From a virus: a stretch of 21,255 bases of DNA. Shown here piece by piece: positions 14,785-21,255 of the stretch. The stretch spans positions 1 through 21,255 of IMG/VR virus record IMGVR_UViG_3300003872_000087; one strand, 5' to 3'. A program made the position numbers and the translations under genes. Position 1 is the first letter of the stretch; every line of letters starts with the position of its first letter. Below the pieces are notes generated by a model. It ran no database searches and was not told the origin of the DNA. It saw nothing but the letters and a program-made list of their open reading frames with translations.

Positions 14785-15320
14785 TCTAAACCCCTTGATT
14801 TTAATAGTGTGTTTAACTCAATTAGTAAACTAACATCCTCCTCCCTAACTTTGTTATCAACTGGTGACATATAACAGGGTGCTCCTTGACCATCTAATGT
14901 TTTCATTAGATGGGCTTCCTTAAAAGGCCTTTTTGTTAATACACCATCACTAAATGAAATAGGCTCCATCTCACAATGAATAGGCTTCTGGGTAAAGTGC
15001 AGTTTGCACCTACCATTAGATTTATCCAAATGTTTACAATAGTAGTCATTATTATCATCTTGTGTATCTTCCCAAACTTCAGTACCATTAAAGTCAAGTG
15101 GTTTAAAGTTAGCTACTTCCTCAGGGTGTAGTTCTTTAAACTTTTCCCACCTGGGCCCCCAATAAACTAAACTAAATTTCATACAGCAACCAGCACAATT
15201 TTCAAGGCAAGTGTTATCTCTAAAGAGAAGTTTACTTGTTGAAGTAAGCTTATCTGCTTTTGCCTTTAATTTATGCAGTTTTGCTACTGTACTTGGGTTA
15301 TAAATTTCTTTTGAGTTCAT
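14733..15320 (-). CDS. Cys-rich YkgJ-like (zinc/iron-chelating domain) protein
   Basis: A 195-residue protein with the cysteine layout of the YkgJ / CxxCxxCC family: Cys38, Cys42, Cys45 and Cys46 (CLENCAGCC), then YCKHLDKSNGRCKLHFTQKPIHC with Cys95, Cys105 and Cys116. The CxHLD...GxC...KPxxC phrase is diagnostic of the family, which is thought to bind a zinc or iron-sulfur centre and may act on partner proteins. Biochemical role is not established. The first 30 residues are a Lys-rich helix. ATG 15320 has AAGGA about 8 nt upstream and overlaps the polymerase 3' end by 23 bp. Its position in the replication and modification operon suggests an accessory role with an iron-sulfur enzyme such as QueE, but that is speculation. 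Confidence 0.78.
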   Translation of the reverse strand: MNSKEIYNPSTVAKLHKLKAKADKLTSTSKLLFRDNTCLENCAGCCMKFSLVYWGPRWEKFKELHPEEVANFKPLDFNGTEVWEDTQDDNNDYYCKHLDKSNGRCKLHFTQKPIHCEMEPISFSDGVLTKRPFKEAHLMKTLDGQGAPCYMSPVDNKVREEDVSLLIELNTLLKSRGLECQINNLKLNKTKVRGD

Positions 15321-17340
15321 TTTCTAATTCCTTATCATACATATACATACCCTCTAAGGTATAATTATAGTCTAGATTTCTTTCATACTCCAAATCCTCC
15401 CAATTTGAACCCACTGCAACATCACAAGGCATAGGAACATCTTTTAGGGCAGCATTCTTAATAATCTCAAACCAAGCCTTCTGAGCACATAACACTAATT
15501 TATATGCTATCTCTTTATATAGTTTCTCATCATCAGGTGCATCTATAACTACTGAGTCATGAACCCTATTAGTTAAATAAACATCCTTATACTGAGTTAA
15601 TATATATTTGTGAATATACCATAACCAAAGTTTAAATATTTCACTACCTGTACCAGATACCTTAATATTATTAAGGTCTGTTAATGTTCCTGCCTTATAA
15701 GGCCTACCAGAAACTGTTTGGTCCATATTAGTTTTTGACTTACCATTTTTAAGATGCCAAGATTTAATATCTGAGAAAATATCCTTCCATCTATCTGTAA
15801 TCTTTTTAGCTATATCAGTCTCAAACCATACACCACCTAATTTACATACTGTCTGCTGGAAATTTGATATACCTCCACCATATAAAAGAAGAAAGTTACA
15901 TTGTTTTGCAATAAATCTAGGACTAATCCCTGCAGGTAATCTTGAAAGGTCATCCTCACTAAGGTTTAAATTATTACCTACAAATGTATGCAGGTCAATA
16001 CCTTCTCTTAGTGACTTATACATATTCATCTCAGGTAAGGCTGCACAAATAATTCTTAACTCTACTTGAGCAAAGTCACTATAAATTAATTTTCTACCAT
16101 TACCCTTAGGATGTCCCCACATACTTTTCATTGTTCTGGGATACTGTGATAAGTTTTCATTATCTGTCTGTATTCTACCATTAATTGCATGAGGTGAAAA
16201 GGTTCCTTGTATTCTGGGAATACCCTCATTATCTACCTTGTAGGCAGCCTTAGCTCTTTTTGCAAAGTTTAATCTTTTAAGAGCCTTTCTAGACTCATTA
16301 ATAAGTTTAGCTAATTTTATTACTTCAGGTGTATGCTTGTAGGTTAACTCAGTATAATAAACTAATACCTTTGGACTAGTAGGTAATTCTCCAATTGAGT
16401 ATATTGGTGAATAATTACCAAACTCCATTGTTTCCACCCTAATAGTTTTATCTTTTATACCTTCAAGTAGTGCTTTAGGAAACTTACCACTATTCATTTT
16501 TGCTCTAAATCTTAAACCAGTTAAACCTTCTGGTCTTGCTTGAATAATACTTAGAGCAGTTTCATCAGATGACATTACAGTACCTAATGCTTTTCTAACC
16601 TGTATATATGAGTTAACATTTATATTAGTTTCCTTAGCAACACTAGCTAGAAAAGACTCATCAGCCTTAATTAAGGCATTAAGTTTATCTATGTCAAGAG
16701 GTAAACCCTTCTTATCATACTGAATAGTGGAGATAAGTAATTTATCTAATTCATAAACAAAGTGAGAAGTATTATGCTTAACTGCATGCCATAAATTGGG
16801 TAACTCATATACATCAATAGCAGCATATAAAAGTTGTTCCTCTGTTAGAGGTTTTAAGCCTTCTGGCCCCTCAATATAGTTGTCCTTAACTTTTATTCTC
16901 TCAAAGGACATTTGTAACTGATGCTTATTTAAGCCTTCCTTTGCATATGGGTCATAACCCAATACATAAGAAAGTGCACTGTCTAGGGAGAAGCCTTTAC
17001 CAGTGTTTAATTCTGGAAAGGTTAATCTTGAAAGATAGAATGTATCATCCCAATCCCTAGGCATCTCAAAAACACCTTCTGGCAGGTCTTTTTTAAAACA
17101 ACCTAGGTCATAAGTAAAATTATGACCTATTAAATAATGAGGCTGTAAAACAACCCATAGTGCTAAAACTGAGTTATGTAGTGTGTCTAATTCTAGTACA
17201 TGCTTCCAACCTTCCTGAAATACTTGCACTAGTCTTATATCACTACCCAACTTAGCAGTTTCTGTATCAACATATAGGGGCTTAGATGGGTCAATGGACT
17301 CCATTAGTTCTTTTACTGAACTTAGCTTATATATTGACAT
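15298..17340 (-). CDS. DNA polymerase, family A, with 3'-5' exonuclease
   Basis: A 680-residue replicative polymerase of the T7/Pol I type. The N-terminal proofreading domain has YVDTET (Asp25, Glu27), HNFTYD (Asp78) and YAAIDVY (Asp176). The polymerase domain has motif A YSDFAQVELRI (420-430, Asp422), motif B RFIAKQCNFLLLYG (475-488; Arg475, Lys479, Phe483, Tyr487) and motif C RVHDS (592-596, Asp595). Motif C has Ser where most family members have Glu. Phe483 is the Pol I Phe762 equivalent, which in phages correlates with virulent lifestyle. There is no 5' nuclease domain; a separate gene downstream provides one. ATG 17340 lies 2 nt after the upstream stop and has no clear SD, so it probably depends on translational coupling. 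Confidence 0.97.
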   Translation of the reverse strand: MSIYKLSSVKELMESIDPSKPLYVDTETAKLGSDIRLVQVFQEGWKHVLELDTLHNSVLALWVVLQPHYLIGHNFTYDLGCFKKDLPEGVFEMPRDWDDTFYLSRLTFPELNTGKGFSLDSALSYVLGYDPYAKEGLNKHQLQMSFERIKVKDNYIEGPEGLKPLTEEQLLYAAIDVYELPNLWHAVKHNTSHFVYELDKLLISTIQYDKKGLPLDIDKLNALIKADESFLASVAKETNINVNSYIQVRKALGTVMSSDETALSIIQARPEGLTGLRFRAKMNSGKFPKALLEGIKDKTIRVETMEFGNYSPIYSIGELPTSPKVLVYYTELTYKHTPEVIKLAKLINESRKALKRLNFAKRAKAAYKVDNEGIPRIQGTFSPHAINGRIQTDNENLSQYPRTMKSMWGHPKGNGRKLIYSDFAQVELRIICAALPEMNMYKSLREGIDLHTFVGNNLNLSEDDLSRLPAGISPRFIAKQCNFLLLYGGGISNFQQTVCKLGGVWFETDIAKKITDRWKDIFSDIKSWHLKNGKSKTNMDQTVSGRPYKAGTLTDLNNIKVSGTGSEIFKLWLWYIHKYILTQYKDVYLTNRVHDSVVIDAPDDEKLYKEIAYKLVLCAQKAWFEIIKNAALKDVPMPCDVAVGSNWEDLEYERNLDYNYTLEGMYMYDKELENELKRNL

Positions 17341-17342
17341 AA

Positions 17343-17828
17343 CTATAACTTAGGTTTTTTATCAGATTTTGCTGGAGTCTCACCCATAGTAGCTGGACTC
17401 TCACCTTGTAATTCTGCATTTTTAGCCTTAAGTTTAGCTAAAACATCATTTGGAGCATTTTGGATAAATACATCCCAAGCATAGTATCTTGTTTTCTTGC
17501 CTTTCTTGTTAAGATCACCAGGACGATTTGTATTTTCAAGTCTTGCTAATTGTCCAATATTCCACTGCCCATCAGTAATATCACCTTCAAGAATTGACTT
17601 TGGAATAAAACTTACTGCTTTTGCAGAACTAATTAAGTCCTCAACAGTTTCAGAGCTTAGGTCTACAAGTAAACCATTACATACCATAAACTGTCCATCA
17701 TCACCATCAATCATTGGTGTCTCAGTTAAATAAAAACCAACACTGTCACCTTTTGCTGGAGTTAATTCCTCTAGTTTACATTGCTCATAACTTCCTGAGT
17801 CTACTTTCTTTTCTTCAAACATTGCCAT
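17343..17828 (-). CDS. hypothetical replication-associated protein (possible ssDNA-binding)
   Basis: A 161-residue protein directly before the polymerase gene and first in its transcription unit. I do not recognise the family. The core (about 15-125) looks like mixed beta structure with aromatic residues and GFYLTETPMI, QFMVCNGLLVDL and TRYYAWDVFI strands; a Lys/Pro/Ala-rich tail follows. Position suggests a single-stranded DNA-binding protein of the type that often precedes phage polymerases. However, it lacks the acidic C-terminal tip seen in T7 gp2.5 and bacterial SSB, ending instead in a basic KSDKKPKL. ATG 17828 has AAGGA 6 nt upstream. It is preceded by a long leader with hairpins. Function is left open. 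Confidence 0.6.
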   Translation of the reverse strand: MAMFEEKKVDSGSYEQCKLEELTPAKGDSVGFYLTETPMIDGDDGQFMVCNGLLVDLSSETVEDLISSAKAVSFIPKSILEGDITDGQWNIGQLARLENTNRPGDLNKKGKKTRYYAWDVFIQNAPNDVLAKLKAKNAELQGESPATMGETPAKSDKKPKL

Positions 17829-17850
17829 AATAATTCCTTTATAATAGCTA

Positions 17851-17915
17851 ATAGTAATTTTCCATCACTATAATTCTGTGGGTTACCTGCCCAGCAGTCC
17901 GTGCTCCAATAGCAC
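17851..17915 (-). promoter_or_regulatory. structured leader (hairpins) upstream of the polymerase unit
   Basis: On the transcribed - strand, GTGCT-ATTGG-AGCAC (17915-17901) forms a 5-bp hairpin. CTGC-TGGG with CCCA-CAG (17897-17876) forms a 7-bp stem with one bulge and a 7-nt loop. ATAGT...ACTAT (about 17871-17851) may form a third. The stretch is more GC-rich than its surroundings and sits in the 5' leader of the gene at 17828. It could be a cis-regulatory RNA or a processing/stability element. I could not match it to a known riboswitch class, including preQ1 types. Confidence 0.45.
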
Positions 17916-17964
17916 TAAATTATACTTACTTTGTAGATATAATTTAATGCTTTGTTATGTCATA

Positions 17965-17970
17965 ATTATA
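17965..17970 (-). promoter_or_regulatory. putative promoter -10 box (TATAAT)
   Basis: A perfect TATAAT on the - strand sits directly downstream of the 11-bp repeat array. There is no TTGACA-like -35; the place of a -35 is taken by the repeats, suggesting an activator-dependent promoter. A second TATAAT lies at 17924-17919. Either could drive the operon starting at 17828. Neither is tested. Confidence 0.5.
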
Positions 17971-17976
17971 CACTAA

Positions 17977-18020
17977 TTAACCTTAAAAAGAGTTTAAATT
18001 AATCTTAAATTAACCTTAAA
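17977..18020 (-). repeat. four tandem 11-bp repeats (operator or iteron array)
   Basis: Read on the - strand, four adjoining 11-bp units occur: TTTAAGGTTAA (18020-18010), TTTAAGATTAA (18009-17999), a degenerate TTTAAACTCTT (17998-17988), and TTTAAGGTTAA (17987-17977). Then six bases lead to the TATAAT box. Exact 11-bp phasing places every unit on the same face of the helix, as in PhoB/OmpR-type operator arrays and some replication iterons. Confidence 0.75.
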
Positions 18021-18069
18021 CTAATATGTTCAAATTAGGTTTAAAAGGTTGATATATACATTTATATGT

Positions 18070-18107
18070 ACAATATTTTAAAACCTCATAGCGTTGAGCT
18101 ATGAGGT
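18070..18107 (-). terminator. rho-independent terminator of the upstream - strand unit
   Basis: ACCTCATAGC and its perfect complement GCTATGAGGT (18083-18092 with 18098-18107, loop 18093-18097) form a 10-bp hairpin. On the - strand it is followed by TTTTAAAATATT. It lies at the end of the SF1B helicase gene, and the helicase stop codon (18099-18101) falls inside the stem. It separates the ligase/dUTPase/helicase unit from the polymerase unit. Confidence 0.85.
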
Positions 18108-19301
18108 GATGTATAAGGTGTTTTTACACCTTGAAATCCCAACATAAAGTAGCCTAGCATAATTACCATAATAAGAATTTCTTATACTCTTTTTTATATC
18201 CTCTTTATCTATAAATATAGTATCAAACTCACTTCCCTGACTTTTATGTACTGTTGTAGCAAATTGGTAATCCATAACAAATGCTCTACCTAGTGCATAA
18301 ACTGTCTTAAATTTACTCCTATTCTTTACAGCAGCCTCTCTAGCCTTTCTATTAATAATATTAGCATTACCAATACCCACTATAACTGGATAAATATTAG
18401 TATTTCCTCTTATAAACTTAATACTTCTAGTTACTAATAACTCATTTAGTGATACTTCAAGAAATTTCTTATTTATCTGACTATTTTGTAACTTTAATAG
18501 TCCAGACTCAAACCACTTAACTAAGTCTGTTAGTGTAGGCTTAATAAACTCATGGCAAGTTTCAAGGTCTAGTATACTTCCTAGTTGAACTTCTTGATTA
18601 ATATAAGAGGTAATGCCTAACTGCTTAGCTATTTTTATATTCCACTCTCCAACTGCTTTATTTGTATAAGCCAAAAGTCTATCACCAAGTTTAAACTTAC
18701 TAATATCAAAGGGTAATACATTCTTAGAGTATGGTGTACTTAAGTCTTTAGTATTTGTACCTATTAAATAGTCAACAAATTTAGTATATAGTTTAACTAT
18801 ATCAACACTCTCACTACGATGTTGTGTAGTTAAGTTTGTAGTAGTTAAAGGGTCTGTTTGTATTTGTTGTCCTTTAACAGGTAGTAATTGATAAGGGTCT
18901 AAGAAACAATGTATCTCAACATCTTTAGTTACATCATCGCCTTCAATACCAGCATACATTTCTACCTTACTAATTATATCAAAAAACATATCTTCTGACA
19001 TCATACCAGCTTCATCAATTATTATATGAGTGTATTCTTGTAGTTCACGACTTAACTTAATTGTACTATCTATATGATTAATGTGCTCTGCATTCTCATT
19101 GATTGAAGGTATCCACCCTAAAATAGAGTGTATAGTTTTAATCTCTACATCTTTAGGTAATTCTCCTTCCAATCTATATAATGCTTTATGTGTAGGTGCT
19201 AATACAACAGTTGTATCTAATGGAAGTTTAGATACTTTATTTAGTAATTCTGTTGATTTACCAGTACCTGCATAACCAGTTGTATAGCTAATTTTTAACA
19301 T
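18099..19301 (-). CDS. SF1B DNA helicase (Dda/RecD-like)
   Basis: A 400-residue superfamily 1B (5'-3') helicase. Walker A is GYAGTGKST (9-17), motif Ia is VVLAPTHKA, motif II is IIIDEAGMM (DEAG at 96-99), motif III is FLDPYQLLPV, QHRS follows, and the C-terminal RecA half has TVHKSQGSEFD (about 350-360) and YVGISR (386-391). This matches T4 Dda-type or short RecD-like helicases used in replication initiation and fork rescue. I chose ATG 19301 over TTG 19313 because GGGAG lies just upstream; it follows the dUTPase-like stop by two bases. A terminator hairpin overlaps its stop. It may be the phage's main replicative helicase in this window, as no DnaB-like gene is visible. Confidence 0.92.
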   Translation of the reverse strand: MLKISYTTGYAGTGKSTELLNKVSKLPLDTTVVLAPTHKALYRLEGELPKDVEIKTIHSILGWIPSINENAEHINHIDSTIKLSRELQEYTHIIIDEAGMMSEDMFFDIISKVEMYAGIEGDDVTKDVEIHCFLDPYQLLPVKGQQIQTDPLTTTNLTTQHRSESVDIVKLYTKFVDYLIGTNTKDLSTPYSKNVLPFDISKFKLGDRLLAYTNKAVGEWNIKIAKQLGITSYINQEVQLGSILDLETCHEFIKPTLTDLVKWFESGLLKLQNSQINKKFLEVSLNELLVTRSIKFIRGNTNIYPVIVGIGNANIINRKAREAAVKNRSKFKTVYALGRAFVMDYQFATTVHKSQGSEFDTIFIDKEDIKKSIRNSYYGNYARLLYVGISRCKNTLYITS

Positions 19302-19303
19302 TA

Positions 19304-19765
19304 CTACTCCCAAAATAAATAGCTAGTATGTTCTTTTAATAATATTTGGGCTATCCTGTCGCCTTCCTCTATTTTAAAAGTTTGTGGTATGTCTTCCCAA
19401 ACATCTTTCCAGTATGCCTTATCGTATTTGCCGTTGAATGGATTATGAATGACAATACTAATCTCACCTGCGTACTTTAAGTTAATTATGGTTGGATTAC
19501 AAAGTAAACCTTCAAACGTTAAAGTTCCTATTAGATGTAGTTCTAAGTGATGGCTTTTTATAAAACTTTCTACGTTGCCATTAGTCGCCGGTATCCCATA
19601 GTAGTCAAGGATAATATTACGTAGTTTTTTGTGGTCAACACAAACACCCAACCTAACTTCTTTTGTTTCTCCTGCTCTTATTATAACATCTTCATTTGCG
19701 AATAAATCAAGCCCTACTTGCCCTCTTGCCGGCTTTCTACCGCCGTGTATTGTTTTTAGTATCAT
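19304..19765 (-). CDS. dUTPase-like protein (dUTPase/dCTP deaminase fold)
   Basis: A 153-residue protein of the trimeric dUTPase superfamily. Motif 1 reads QVGLDLFANEDVIIRAGE, motif 3 region IINLKYAGEISIVIHN, and motif 4 IEEGDRIAQILL (about 132-143). A dUTPase hydrolyses dUTP to dUMP and keeps uracil out of DNA. Two departures: the motif 3 position that is usually the catalytic Asp is Asn95 (NLKYAGE where DxxYxGE is typical), and no Gly-rich C-terminal motif 5 is present after SYLFWE. It may therefore be a divergent or altered-function member. Base use is noticeably CpG-richer than surrounding genes. ATG 19765 overlaps the previous stop and has a weak GGAAAAG site. Confidence 0.75.
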   Translation of the reverse strand: MILKTIHGGRKPARGQVGLDLFANEDVIIRAGETKEVRLGVCVDHKKLRNIILDYYGIPATNGNVESFIKSHHLELHLIGTLTFEGLLCNPTIINLKYAGEISIVIHNPFNGKYDKAYWKDVWEDIPQTFKIEEGDRIAQILLKEHTSYLFWE

Positions 19766-20061
19766 TTTACTTTTCCTTTACATAATTTAGCATCGCTACT
19801 CTCTTCATCATCTGCACTTATGGTTGTAAATGCTCTTGTTATTGCATTAATTGTCTTTATATTAGATTTGAAAAAACTTTTTGTTTCAGCTAAAGCAGTT
19901 TTTGTTTCAGCATACCAATCATAACCTTTGCCTAAATCGACTTCATCGCCAACTTTCAAATTTGGCATCTCATTATAATAGAGATTTAAAAATTTTTCAA
20001 TTTCATTTTTATCAACTTCTACTAAATATTTTTTACTACTTATTAGTCCTATAACTTTCAT
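19762..20061 (-). CDS. hypothetical protein
   Basis: A 99-residue acidic/basic protein of no recognised family. The first half has beta-like KVIGLISSKKYLVEVD and a NLKVGDEVDLGKGYDW segment reminiscent of a small SH3/OB-like barrel. The second half is a helix (ETKTALAETKSFFKSNIKTINAIT) followed by an acidic stretch and a Lys-rich tail. ATG 20061 has AAAGGAG about 6 nt upstream, and the end overlaps the dUTPase-like gene by ATGA, supporting that it is real. Parts of it share the CpG-richer composition of the neighbour. No function assigned. Confidence 0.6.
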   Translation of the reverse strand: MKVIGLISSKKYLVEVDKNEIEKFLNLYYNEMPNLKVGDEVDLGKGYDWYAETKTALAETKSFFKSNIKTINAITRAFTTISADDEESSDAKLCKGKVK

Positions 20062-20095
20062 AACTACTCCTTTTGTATCTTTTTAATTTTTAACA

Positions 20096-20947
20096 TTAGT
20101 CTATCTCCCTTTTATTTTTATCTAATCTTATAGCAATAAATGTTGGCTGAATATAAGTATCTATTATCTGCTCGTATTCAATCTCTACAATTGCATCTAT
20201 ATATCTATTTACACTACAGGCTCTATCGCTATCGTCAAGGCCTGAGCCAACTTTAACTATTCTACCTTTTGAGTCTTGAAGTACTAGTGAGCCTATCATT
20301 CCTTCATATTTACCTTCACCCTCTTCAACTGCAATACACAATAAATCTGCTGTTGGTCTAAGCTTAATTTTAATAGCATCATTAACTCTTTTACCTTCCC
20401 TATTAATATGAGTTTTATGCTTAAGATAAATACCCTCATAGCCTTGATTACAAACAAGTGAAGCATATAGTTGTGCTGTTGACATATCAGCTATCATATG
20501 GTCAACTAATTCTAAATTAATTGGCATATTAATGTACTTAAGCATCTCAAATCTCTCACTAAACTGTTCTTGACTTAGTGTTATCATATCAAATACCATA
20601 AACTTGTTATTCTGCATATTACACTTAATGCCCTTACTAGTGTTTGTTCTCCAGGTTGTCATTATACCACACTTAATTCTATCGCCTAACTTACCTTCTG
20701 ATATACCAATAAATTCAGCCTCTAAAATAAAATCACTATTTGGATTATTTTCAACTAAATATTCCTCAAGGTCATCAAGCTTTATTGGTTTATTACCACT
20801 ACTATAAATAGTTACATCATCACCAATTTTATGTATCTGGCAATAATTACCATCATACTTTATTGATGTATAATAACCATCAAGCAATAATTTACTTGTT
20901 GGCACCTTATCTAACATTTTACCTTTACATTGTTTAATTAGTCCCAT
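20096..20947 (-). CDS. ATP-dependent DNA ligase
   Basis: A 283-residue nucleotidyltransferase-superfamily ligase that seals nicks using ATP. Motif I is IKYDGNY with Lys30 as the adenylated nucleophile, motif III region LEAEF (74-78), motif IV EGIYLK (171-176), and motif V KIKLRPTADL (193-202). A C-terminal OB-like part follows. Small, T7-like size. ATG 20947 has GAAAGGA about 6-7 nt upstream and overlaps the upstream gene by 14 bp. It works with the family A polymerase and 5'-3' exonuclease in lagging-strand maturation. The alternative, RNA ligase, is less likely given the context and the C-terminal layout. Confidence 0.9.
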   Translation of the reverse strand: MGLIKQCKGKMLDKVPTSKLLLDGYYTSIKYDGNYCQIHKIGDDVTIYSSGNKPIKLDDLEEYLVENNPNSDFILEAEFIGISEGKLGDRIKCGIMTTWRTNTSKGIKCNMQNNKFMVFDMITLSQEQFSERFEMLKYINMPINLELVDHMIADMSTAQLYASLVCNQGYEGIYLKHKTHINREGKRVNDAIKIKLRPTADLLCIAVEEGEGKYEGMIGSLVLQDSKGRIVKVGSGLDDSDRACSVNRYIDAIVEIEYEQIIDTYIQPTFIAIRLDKNKREID

Positions 20948-21255
20948 TGTTAATCCTTTCTGCTAATTTAGCATATTTCCAACTCATTTTAAGACCTGTA
21001 CCACTCCAAGATGTCGCACCATGTGCAAAGGTATGGACTTTACCATTTTTATAACCAGCAAAATGTCTTTTATGCCAAAAATGTCTTTCATCATCTCTTA
21101 CTAACACTTTAGTGTCAATTTTTACATCATTCCAAGGTGAATACTCTTTGACTAAGTCTTTGTCATTTACTTTACTACTTAAATAGTTACCATCTGGATA
21201 ATATGATAGTGTATACTCCTCGTAGCTATCATCTGTAACTAGTCCTATCACCGAA
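20934..21255 (-). CDS. hypothetical phage protein, 5' end probably outside window
   Basis: At least 105 residues. The frame stays open to the window edge; the internal GTG at 21251 has no visible SD, so the true start may lie further upstream. The pattern VKIDTKVLVRDD...WHKRHFAGYKNGKVHTFAHGATSWSGTG...WKYAKLAE resembles small phage proteins of unknown function with a short beta-barrel-like domain. The conserved Trp, His and Arg are visible. Its 3' end overlaps the ligase start by 14 bp, placing it in the same operon. No function is assigned. Confidence 0.6.
   Translation of the reverse strand, partial: SVIGLVTDDSYEEYTLSYYPDGNYLSSKVNDKDLVKEYSPWNDVKIDTKVLVRDDERHFWHKRHFAGYKNGKVHTFAHGATSWSGTGLKMSWKYAKLAERINNGTN

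Noticed and set aside
17851-17970. preQ1 riboswitch upstream of the polymerase/que operon
   Set aside because: The leader has hairpins, but I see neither the preQ1-I loop plus A-rich tail nor the preQ1-II pattern, so only a generic structured leader is reported.
17977-18020. Definite Pho box
   Set aside because: Period and TTAA core fit 11-bp response-regulator arrays, but no known consensus matches exactly and the host is unknown; kept as a hypothesis.
18115-18132. Inverted repeat AAGGTGT/ACACCTT as a second terminator
   Set aside because: It lies inside the helicase coding region with no T-tract after it; the hairpin at 18083-18107 is the better terminator.
1-21255. tRNA, rRNA, CRISPR array, insertion sequence, integrase or attachment site
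   Set aside because: None seen on reading both strands; no tRNA-like cloverleaf, spaced repeats or transposase/recombinase motifs were recognised.

Overview
This window is a segment of an AT-rich bacteriophage genome, most likely a podovirus-type phage of a bacterium that uses Shine-Dalgarno initiation. The evidence is a P22-like portal protein flanked by Gly/Ala/Gln-rich proteins of the DNA-ejection type, a phage replisome built on a family A DNA polymerase, very tight gene packing (ATGA and TAATG overlaps throughout), and AAGGA/GGAGG sites before most starts. No integrase, repressor/lysogeny module, tRNA, rRNA, insertion sequence or CRISPR array is visible. The polymerase carries Phe at the position equivalent to E. 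coli Pol I 762, which in phages is usually linked to a virulent lifestyle. The host cannot be named from the sequence. Strong ribosome binding sites and frequent ATA and AGA codons fit an AT-rich host, and the ejection-type proteins fit a Gram-negative one (inference).

Layout. Positions 35-7074 (+ strand) hold a virion module: two putative internal/ejection proteins, the portal, a 717-residue Gly/Ala-rich putative ejection protein, and a small protein with the Arg / Ser-Ser / Glu-x-Glu signature of mono-ADP-ribosyltransferases. The rest (21255 down to 7049) is on the - strand and converges on the virion module with a 26-bp coding overlap. Read in its own direction, the - strand carries: an unknown gene cut by the window edge, ATP-dependent DNA ligase, an unknown, a dUTPase-like protein, and an SF1B (Dda/RecD-like) helicase. 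These are followed by a terminator hairpin and a 270-bp intergenic region with four 11-bp tandem repeats, a TATAAT box and a structured leader. Next come an unknown replication-associated protein, DNA polymerase A, a Cys-rich YkgJ-like protein, a MazZ/DUF5664-like nucleotide hydrolase, a 5'-3' exonuclease, a phosphoribosyltransferase, QueF, MazG, QueD, QueE, a compact DpdA/TGT-like transglycosylase, QueC, FolE, two small putative regulators, a VRR-NUC nuclease, two very small ORFs and an SF2 (SNF2-like) helicase.

How it works together. FolE, QueD, QueE and QueC make preQ0 from GTP. QueF reduces preQ0 to preQ1, and the DpdA-like enzyme is the candidate for exchanging guanine in DNA for the 7-deazaguanine base. 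No tRNA-queuosine genes (QueA, QueG/QueH, bona fide tgt) or Gat-QueC amidotransferase are present, so the simplest prediction is DNA carrying dPreQ1 (or dPreQ0) as an anti-restriction modification. MazG, the MazZ-like protein, the phosphoribosyltransferase and the dUTPase-like protein interleaved with this pathway suggest active control of the nucleotide pool. The ADP-ribosyltransferase next to the ejection proteins is a candidate co-injected effector, by analogy with T4 Alt.
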